NCBI GenBank assembly: GCA_034440615.1
Contig: JAOTOM010005104.1
Span: 124,001 to 188,000 of the forward strand
Length of the DNA stretch: 64,000 nt
Source: Ashinkailepas kermadecensis
Taxonomy: Eukaryota > Arthropoda > Thecostraca > Neolepadidae
Direction: 5' to 3'
Below, piece by piece: positions 59,101 through 64,000 of this stretch; the first letter of the stretch is position 1, and each line of letters opens with the position of its first letter. The position numbers and the translations under genes are program-made. Below the pieces are notes generated by a model. The model had not been told where the DNA came from. It did no database searches and saw only the letters and a list, made by a program, of their open reading frames with translations.

Positions 59101-62100
59101 GGCAGGAGGCTTCTCCAGTGGAATTACTTCCGGCCTGGGAACCGATACGAGTTACACCACAATGTGCTTTGGCTCTTTCTCATTCAGCACTGTGCTGAAT
59201 AGGGAGAACACGGCAATGATTGACTCCAGGTAGCTTGTCTGTCTATGGGGTCGCATCGTTATGAAATAAATGGTATCAGTCGCATGTCGATGTCTATCAT
59301 AGTTCTTCGCTTATCCACAACTTACATGCTGGTGCCTGCAACACTGCAGTAGTGTCTAACACCAAGCATCATCCAAGTCTTCAAAGGGCTACCGGGAACC
59401 ATAATTATGGTTAGAATATTGTTTTTAAAATTGGTGAGATTCCTTAAAATGGTCATACCAACGGGAAAAGCAATGTAAATGTATGTTTTGAAAATATCTT
59501 TAAAACCCTACTGTACAGGCAACTGATTTCAGAACATCGAAGAAGCAAGCACCTGGCCTGACCACAGCTTACCAGGCCAAACGGAGATTTAAGCTGATTT
59601 TGTTTGCATCATCGTGACACTAATTGACATGTTGGAAAAAGCATGTATGATGGCAAATCATGTCTGACGTCAATTATGGACTAATCGATGGTAATCGATG
59701 GTAGTCAGTTATGGAATGAAAGCATCAATGTCGCATTAAGTACATCGGCAAGACTGTTTACTCATCAGCACAATTGGTCATTGAAGTTGACCTTGATAAC
59801 GTGACGGGAAGGGGAAGTGGGTGGCGTGATCACGCAGTGGCGGGACGGGGGATCGGGATCGGGGAACGGAACGAGCGGCGGTGGTTGCTAGGGAACGGAA
59901 CCGATATATGCAAATATGTTTTAATTGTTGTCAATTATATCCAGGACAAGGCCATACACCATAGTGTTGTGCAACATTACAACAACAGTCACGTGCAACA
60001 TTTCTTAGAAGGCTGATCAATGTATTAACCTTTTACTTGGCGACGCAATTGCCATAGGCCATTGATTTTGCCCACTGGTTGGACCAATGACACTCGAAAA
60101 GGAGGAGAAAAGGCAACTGCTATTTTCAACAGTCGCTGTCGGTGCGAAATTTTCTTTTCTTTTCGCAGAGCCTTTGCCTACAGCTGTGTGGTGTGCGCAG
60201 CTCCGCACCTGGCATGAGAAGCTGACTGACCAGCCCGGCTGGCGGGACACCGAGTCGGTGCCGTGCTCTCAGTCCCGCCCATGGCTTATTATATCCCGAT
60301 GCTAATACGGTAGTAACTTTCCCCGATTGTCATCGACAGTAACTGCTGCTTCTCTTCAGATGAAGTGGAATATTAACGAACATTACAATAGCTACAATAA
60401 CGTTCCCGTATTTGGGACAGATGTAGTTCACGGGTCACCTCGAAGGCCAGCTGGTTTGGCACCGCTCTGGCCACCGCTACTGTTCACCACCACACTGCCA
60501 TATTGTTGGTTGCCACAATACAACACGTATGACTTCATGAGTCCCCGCAGCACCACGTAACCGTGACAACAGCCTATGCCGTGTGTGACGTCACGGGTCC
60601 CCGCGGCACCACATAACCGTGGCGACAGCCTATGCCGTGTGTGACGTTATGGGTCCCTGCAGCGCCATAACTGTGACAACAGCCTATGCTGTGTGTGACG
60701 TCACGGGTCCCCGCGGCACCACGTAACCGTGGCGACAGCCTATGCCGTGTGTGACGTTATGGGTCCCTGCAGCGCCATAACTGTGACAACAGCCTATGCT
60801 GTGTGTGACGTCACGGGTCCCCGCGGCACCACATAACCGTGGCGACAGCCTATGCCGTGTGTGACGTCTGGGCCCCTGCAGCACCATAACTGTGGCAGTA
60901 GCCTATGCCGTGTGTGACGTCTGGGCCCCTGCAGCACCATAACTGTGGCGACAGCCTATGCCGTGTGTGACGTCTGGGCCCCTGCAGCACCATAACTGTG
61001 GCAGTAGCCTATGCCGTGTGTGACGTCTGGGCCCCTGCAGCACCATAACTGTGGCAGTAGCCTATGCCGTGTGTGACGTCTGGGCCCCTGCAGCACCATA
61101 ACTGTGGCAGTAGCCTATGCCGTGTGTGACGTCTGGGCCCCTGCAGCACCATAACTGTGGCAGTAGCCTATGCCGTGTGTGACGTCTGGGCCCCTGCAGC
61201 ACCATAACTGTGACAACAGCCTATGCCGTGTGTGACGTCTGCGCCCCTGCAGCACCATAACTGTGGCAGTAGCCTATGCCGTGTGTGACGTCTGGGCCCC
61301 TGCAGCACCATAACTGTGGCGACAGCCTATGCCGTGTGTGACGTCTGGGCCCCTGCAGCACCATAACTGTGGCAGTAGCCTATGCCGTGTGTGACGTCTG
61401 GGCCCCTGCAGCACCATAACTGTGGCGACAGCCTATGCCGTGTGTGACGTCTGGGCCCCTGCAGCACCATAACTGTGGCAGTAGCCTATGCCGTGTGTGA
61501 CGTCTGGGCCCCTGCAGCACCATAACTGTGGCAGTAGCCTATGCCGTGTGTGACGTCTGGGCCCCTGCAGCACCATAACTGTGGCGACAGCCTATGCCGT
61601 GTGTGACGTCTGGGCCCCTGCAGCACCATAACTGTGGCGACAGCCTATGCCGTGTGTGACGTCTGGGCCCCTGCAGCACCATAACTGTGGCAGTGGCCTA
61701 TGCCGTGTGTGACGTCTGGGCCCCTGCAGCACCATAACTGTGGCGACAGCCTATGCCGTGTGTGACGTCTGGGCCCCTGCAGCACCATAACTGTGGCAGT
61801 GGCCTATGCCGTGTGTGACGTCTGGGCCCCTGCAGCACCATAACTGTGGCAGTAGCCTATGCCGTGTGTGACGTCTGGACCCCTGCAGCACCATAACTGT
61901 GGCAGTAGCCTATGCCGTGTATGACGTCTGGGCCCCTGCAGCACCATAACTGTGGCAGTAGCCTATGTCGTGTGTGACGTCTGGGCCCCTGCAGCACCAT
62001 AACTGTGGCAGTAGCCTATGCCGTGTGTGACGTCTGGGCCCCTGCAGCACCATAACTGTGGCAGTAGCCTATGCCGTGTGTGACGTCTGGGCCCCTGCAG

Positions 62101-63053
62101 CACCATAACTGTGACAACAGCCTATGCTGTGTGTGACGTCTGGGCCCCTGCAGCACCATAACTGTGGCAGCAGCCCACGTCGTGTCTGGCGTCAGCGGCT
62201 CGCTGTTGTGTGAGCAAGGATGGCGGCGCACCTGTTGACCACCCACCACGTTTCGCCGCCAGGGGGTCCCGGTTCGCCTTTTGAAAACAACTGGCACTTG
62301 AAGGCAGAGTACAAGCGCATCAGTGAGCGCCGCACTCTCTCGGAACAGCTGTCGCGCCGCGTGCTGTGGGTGGGCGTGGTCAACTTGCTGCTGTGTCCTC
62401 TCATCTTGTTGTGGCAGCTGCTCTACTGCTTCTACAACTACGCAGATGTACGTCCAGCCTGACAACAGGTGGCATGTTGTGTGTGCTGTGTTTGCAGATA
62501 TCCGCTATCTCTATCTTGTTTTGTACCTGGGATGCAACGCCAGTATGCGCAAAGTTATCAGATAATCTTTGTCCACGTAAATACGTGTTCACTGTACAAT
62601 ATATATTTTGTTTAGATGCGATGTGTGCTGTATCCACCATTTATGCTGCGCAATAGCTGATTGCCGGGGGCCGCAGTTCGTTGCCCATCTCATGGACGCA
62701 GGCCGGCCGTGACACATCATTTGAGTCACCACGGCCACTGCTTCTGTCCTCTCCTCACCACACGGCACATAGCATCAGCCGACTGTGACGTACCTGGGAC
62801 GTGGGCAGCTCTGTCCATCAGCCAAGCAGGCAGGTGCCGATGTCGAAGGTGTCTGAGCGAGCCGTCTGCCGCAGCTCATCAAGCGAGAGCCAGGTTCGCT
62901 CGGGATGCGCCGCTGGTCACTGTACGGGCGCTTCTTCCTGCGACACTTCAACGAGCTGGACCACGAGCTAAACGCTCGACTCAACAGGGGCTACAAAGCG
63001 TCCAACAAGTACCTCAACTCGTTCACCACCCCCTTCACGGAGATCATTGCACA
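36470..63053 (+). CDS. ATG9: Autophagy-related protein 9 (ATG9), first seven coding exons, 3' end beyond window
   Basis: ATG9 is the multispanning lipid scramblase of Golgi/endosome vesicles that seeds and feeds the autophagosome membrane with ATG2. Exons: 36470-36602, 37784-37961, 49941-50145, 56144-56305, 57726-57816, 62263-62447, 62875-63053. All have GT-AG ends with matching phases, giving 377 residues so far. Family landmarks in order: RWNHIDDLDTFFTRVYQYHQ (residues ~46-65), a first membrane helix in FFFVVVFSLFLITCVDYD, a second in VLVVVCLLVAAIFWLL, then CIHKSDLTELDIYNRILRF, LPLRFKVPCLGE, WGPGSPFENNWHLKAEYK, a third hydrophobic stretch VGVVNLLLCPLILLW, and RHFNELDHELNARLNRGYK. Full-length family members have ~700-900 residues, so about half is missing at the right edge. 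Introns 2, 3 and 5 are large and transposon-filled. Confidence 0.95.
37112..37670. repeat. 21-bp minisatellite in ATG9 intron 1, ~26 copies
   Basis: GGTGGTGCTGGACAGTAGCCA repeats every 21 bp, with longer higher-order blocks (a ~230-bp segment recurs). The period keeps frames open on the - strand (Pro-Gly-Tyr-Cys-Pro-Ala-Pro and His-Leu-Ala-Thr-Val-Gln-His). The array ends ~110 bases before exon 2. Confidence 0.95.
37784..37961 (+). CDS. ATG9: ATG9 exon 2 (RWNHI motif and TM1)
   Basis: The acceptor is CCACAG/CCCGC and the donor TTCAA/GTGAGT. Carries the family hallmark RWNHIDDLDTFF, GFLCMMSRQCLELFQ and the first transmembrane helix. Confidence 0.95.
38952..39112 (+). mobile_element. Full-length tRNA-headed SINE in the left arm, with empty site in the right arm
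   Basis: Begins GGGGACGAGTGGTCTAGGGG (A box TGGTCTAGGGG) and has B box GGGTTCGAGTCTCACC, tail CGACCAATCGGCGTAAGAGA and end CCAATAACCAACC. The target duplication is CAGATAGCATTCAT (38938-38951) versus CACATAGCAATCAT (39113-39126). The right arm has a single uninterrupted ATATGAATGCTATGTGAAC at the corresponding place (~46630-46650). Confidence 0.93.
40340..41090 (-). repeat. 27-bp array inside transposase, left arm (~27 copies)
   Basis: In the transposase frame the unit reads TVKTAAQTM (nine residues), an expansion of the family segment KMKxKxAAQTxSHS. The array is flanked by LPAFSKMKAK on one side and SHSVAFAIHLLAEVGK on the other. Imperfections at ~40464, ~40584 and ~40996 break the frame. 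Confidence 0.93.
42030..42141. mobile_element. 112-bp insertion holding an 86-bp hairpin, 13-bp direct repeats
   Basis: ATCTCGTCGAATG occurs at 42017-42029 and 42129-42141. Between them, 42045-42130 is a near-perfect hairpin (ATTTGGATGATC ... GATCATCCAAAT, with TTAATAAGATA at the loop). The right arm lacks it. It disrupts the FDEM region of the transposase. Confidence 0.85.
43155..46530 (+). pseudogene. P-element/THAP9-like transposase, right arm, broken
   Basis: Mirror copy of the left-arm gene. Segments include 43853-44010 (FGNWKIPLGYFLAG equivalent), 44303-44500 (VRVVICDQGSTNRKVA), 44530-45420 (MYDLPHLLKNIRNKL then the 9-residue repeat), 45702-46046 (RRLNQDRLENVFARIRR) and 46057-46530 (GGLIVPSKPYG). 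One base is lost after DEMQI near 43800. A small inversion at 45420 shifts the frame, and an in-frame stop lies at 46044-46046. The left arm lacks these three defects, so the copies decayed separately. The shared frame change before GGLIVPS predates the duplication or is a lost intron. Confidence 0.87.
44719..45420 (+). repeat. 27-bp array inside transposase, right arm (26 copies)
   Basis: The same nine-codon unit as the left arm, almost perfectly regular and in frame from 44719 to 45420. It then meets CGGTCTTCA, a reversed piece of the unit, which replaces the left arm's AGCCA and throws the frame off. Confidence 0.94.
47650..48960 (+). repeat. ~385-bp tandem repeat, three copies (first split by a SINE)
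   Basis: Units start GTGTGACGTGACACTTTCGC (~47652), GTGTGGCGTCATACTTTGGC (~48218) and TGTGTGACGTCACACTTTCG (~48598). They share GTTGCAAAACGAAAGCCATA, ATTTCCATCCA..AATAGGC and GTTGATACGTGTGTCT. No coding capacity. A satellite-like monomer. Confidence 0.88.
47696..47859 (+). mobile_element. tRNA-headed SINE with perfect 15-bp target duplication
   Basis: Begins GGGGACGAGTGGTCTAGGGG and ends CCAATAACCAACCAAT. CACTGAGCACTACCA stands at 47681-47695 and again at 47860-47874. It is inserted in the first unit of the 385-bp tandem repeat, so it is younger than that repeat. Confidence 0.94.
48961..49484. other. Rest of ATG9 intron 2, nothing recognised
   Basis: AT-rich intron between the tandem repeat and the minisatellite, without recognised structure. 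Confidence 0.5.
49485..49915 (+). repeat. 28-29-bp minisatellite next to the ATG9 exon 3 acceptor, ~15 copies
   Basis: GGTGGAGTGTTGGGTGTGCG plus GTTGCCCCT repeats with one-base length variation. It ends ~25 bases before the acceptor and supplies no obvious polypyrimidine tract. Confidence 0.94.
49941..50145 (+). CDS. ATG9: ATG9 exon 3 (TM2)
   Basis: The acceptor is GCCGACAG/T and the donor AGCGAC/GTAAGT. The split codon with exon 2 gives Asn. Encodes ISDVVLPAGQCMTRPPVLVV and the second helix ending in FWLLRILKVGYNFIQF. The acceptor lies about 25 bases from the end of a minisatellite. Confidence 0.92.
50637..50717. repeat. ~21-bp tandem repeat, 4 copies
   Basis: GCGTGGTCCCGCCGTTGCAG-like units in ATG9 intron 3, preceded by a short CTCGTC hexamer run at 50538-50580. 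Confidence 0.8.
51535..51650 (+). repeat. Degraded tRNA-headed SINE copy
   Basis: GTGTTCGAATCTCACCTGTC, GCGACCAATCAGCGTGAGGG and TTGGCAACGCTATGTGACCC match the family at 38952, but the head is decayed. Confidence 0.75.
51957..52290. repeat. 70-bp minisatellite, ~5 copies
   Basis: Units of TTGGAGAGCAGGCTCACCTG ... GAGCGGAGAAACTAACTCGG begin at 51957 and repeat every 70 bp. The last is diverged and truncated, directly abutting the dispersed repeat at 52291. Confidence 0.95.
52291..52770 (+). repeat. Dispersed repeat family 'GTGTTAAAATAATG', copy 3 (most complete)
   Basis: Runs uninterrupted from AGTGTTAAAATAATGG through ACTGGTATTGCATGCCATAT to GTGGTATATTCCACCCTATT. It gives the full order used to recognise the split copy at 17794-19080. 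Confidence 0.78.
53058..53113. repeat. (TA)n microsatellite
   Basis: Uninterrupted TA dinucleotides in ATG9 intron 3. 53114-54281 beyond it shows no recognised feature. Confidence 0.96.
54282..55710 (-). mobile_element. 1.4-kb TIR element with remnant of an unnamed protein family
   Basis: Ends AGGGTGGTCCTTA / TAAGGACCACCCT are inverted, and similarity extends inward imperfectly (GTGCTCCTTTGTG versus GTGTTCCTTTGTG). On the - strand, 55463-55010 encodes a start-like segment (MASRSRHNIYLVRTNDDMKG; VVGWVVTFWARARIPTVRKD; KLYSEYQQLKKGKSRRSTP). ~54780-54570 encodes an end-like segment with AERRVELIQEYNRLPTLDED and QLQYLLQVVTAHRQ. The middle appears deleted and frames change, so it is an internally deleted copy. 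No target duplication is clear. Confidence 0.75.
56144..56305 (+). CDS. ATG9: ATG9 exon 4
   Basis: Phase 0 at both ends (TTCGCAG/ACT; AAGGAG/GTACGA). Encodes TDLDNRTWYEVQQRL, CIHKSDLTELDIYNRILRF and NYMVAMVNKE, the best conserved cytosolic segment of the family. Confidence 0.95.
56390..57725. other. ATG9 intron 4, partly GC-rich, no gene recognised
   Basis: 56570-57130 is GC-rich and open in more than one frame on both strands, as expected from composition. Translations show no family signature. The remainder is ordinary intron. Confidence 0.5.
57726..57816 (+). CDS. ATG9: ATG9 exon 5
   Basis: The acceptor is GACTTCAG/GTG and the donor TTCT/GTAAGT. Encodes VLPLRFKVPCLGEVVYLSKG and LKYNLELLLF. 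Confidence 0.94.
58233..59518 (-). mobile_element. 1.3-kb element with ~270-bp inverted arms, same protein family as 54282-55710
   Basis: Left arm 58233-58513 and right arm 59250-59518 are reverse complements (CTGTACAGTAGGGTG, TTTACATTGCTTTTCC, ATTCTAACCATAATTATGG, TCGACATGCGACTGATACCA). The interior on the - strand reads DNVRNLAVVN, then with a one-base frame change AVERGVKLVQELIDATTDES, stop, AVEWHR. This parallels AERRVELIQEYN..DEDQLQ..VVTAHR of the element at 54282. Degenerate, in ATG9 intron 5. Confidence 0.8.
59519..60535. other. ATG9 intron 5 segment, nothing recognised
   Basis: Unique-looking intron; a GC-rich patch with GGGAACGGAAC motifs near 59850-59900 is the only local structure. 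Confidence 0.5.
60536..62185. repeat. 53-bp minisatellite before ATG9 exon 6, ~31 copies
   Basis: Units of GTGTGACGTCTGGGCCCCTG plus CAGCACCATAACTGTGGCAG and TAGCCTATGCC. The left end (60536-60860) holds diverged units of slightly different length, with CGGGTCCCCGCGGCACCA. Two unit subtypes (GGCAGTAG and GGCGACAG) alternate irregularly, and each unit carries TGACGTC. The array ends about 80 bases before exon 6. Confidence 0.96.
62263..62447 (+). CDS. ATG9: ATG9 exon 6
   Basis: The acceptor is CGCCGCCAG/GGGG and the donor GCAGAT/GTACGT. The split codon T|GG gives Trp in WGPGSPFENNWHLKAEYKR, followed by a membrane-embedded segment VNLLLCPLILLWQLLYCFYN. A 31-copy minisatellite ends about 80 bases upstream. 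Confidence 0.95.
62875..63053 (+). CDS. ATG9: ATG9 exon 7 (last in window)
   Basis: The acceptor is TGCCGCAG/CTC and the donor GCACA/GTGAGT, leaving two bases for the next exon beyond the window. Encodes LIKREPGSLGMRRWSLYGR and HFNELDHELNARLNRGYKAS. 63054-64000 is intron, with a long G-run near 63232 and nothing else recognised. Confidence 0.94.
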
Positions 63054-64000
63054 GTGAGTGAACCCTGCTTGGTAAGAGGTTCGCTGTGTTGTGACGCCTC
63101 AAGTGTTCGGCTGAGATGCGCAGCTTCAGTATCCAACTTCACTGAGATATATTGCACTAAGGTAGCCTCTCTCTGTCTCAAAATCGTTGATTTCCTTTGA
63201 TGCATTTTAGCTCGGCATTGACCGAAGGTGGTGGGGGGGGGGGGGGGGTCAAATCTGCCTCCCGTCGAATTTTCGCGACAGCTTAAAAACGTATTATGGC
63301 ATCGGCACGACATTTTGATAAGCTATCAATTGATCACTTCCACACCTCTTGCCGAAGTAAAAATTATACAGTTATGAGGTCAGGCTTGAGTGGAGTCAGA
63401 ATGACGTCATGTTCGCCCATCTTTGTCAAAAACGCACTTGACTTTGACCTGCGACCTGGTGCGGCACACCTGACATCGGGCACCTCCTTATACAGCATGC
63501 CTAATCAATGTGCAATTATCTCGCATCATAAAATATCTTCTTAATCCAATACAGTGTCGAAAGTGACATATTCCAATACTTCACGTTTTAAAGCTTTGAC
63601 CCTGATATGTGATCTTAATACGGACTTAAAACGCAATTTATTAAGTGTTCTGAGATCGCACACGACGGCGCCATCAACTGTCGTTTGAATTTTAAAATCA
63701 GTCCAGCCGTACTTGAGAGATAAGCAGGAGGTAATATTTGCACTCTCCCCCCCCCCCCCCTCGGTCAATGGTGCGCCTCTGAGGAGCCATGTCAATGCCG
63801 GGTTGATGGGCGATAGCATACCATTAATTAAAGCCACTGCCACCTCCATCGTAATGCCAGGCGATCGATGCGCTAACTCGGTGCAGTTGTGAGCATTATT
63901 TGTGGCTGCTGTAAGTTGTCCGGCACAGTTTGGTGGTGTCCGTTGTGCCAGCTGCTTGGTGTGTATCGCACCTCAGTCCACTTGCACACCGACTGTGATT

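Overview
This is eukaryotic nuclear DNA: spliced genes with GT-AG introns, GC-rich exons in AT-richer introns, dense transposon remnants, microsatellites and minisatellites. The protein matches and scattered TTAGG/CCTAA-type motifs suggest an arthropod, perhaps a crustacean. The species cannot be read from the sequence.

Three conserved genes are recognisable. (1) The last two coding exons of condensin I subunit NCAPH/barren lie on the + strand (319-1125); the rest is upstream of the window. (2) A complete seven-exon ZRANB1/TRABID deubiquitinase lies on the - strand (12869 down to 5021). All six junctions keep the reading frame, giving 632 residues with three NZF zinc fingers, the AnkUBD and the OTU Cys/His pair. 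(3) The first seven coding exons of ATG9, the autophagy lipid scramblase, lie on the + strand (36470 to 63053), and the gene runs off the right edge. Each serves a different pathway (chromosome condensation, ubiquitin editing, autophagy), with no sign of operon-like organisation.

Layout: 1-1125 NCAPH end; 1105-4600 minisatellites and old repeats; 5021-12869 ZRANB1, with minisatellites in several introns; 12870-36469 a gene-poor block of nested transposons. That block holds two CR1/Jockey-like LINE remnants, TTAA-flanked inverted-repeat elements inserted into one another, long palindromes and degenerate GC-rich arrays. A homopolymer stretch near 30.8-31.5 kb is probably corrupted sequence. 36470-64000 is ATG9 with large introns.

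ATG9 intron 2 (12 kb) contains the most striking object. It is an ~8.8-kb inverted duplication (38403-47190) of a P-element/THAP9-like transposase gene. In both arms one 9-codon segment of the transposase has expanded in frame into about 26 tandem copies. The arms differ by a SINE insertion, a small hairpin insertion, array length and separate frame breaks, so one arm serves as an empty-site reference for the other. Introns 3 and 5 of ATG9 carry two terminal-inverted-repeat elements that share remnants of one unnamed protein family. Several minisatellites in this window abut or copy gene boundaries: the NCAPH stop codon, a ZRANB1 splice donor, and three ATG9 acceptors.
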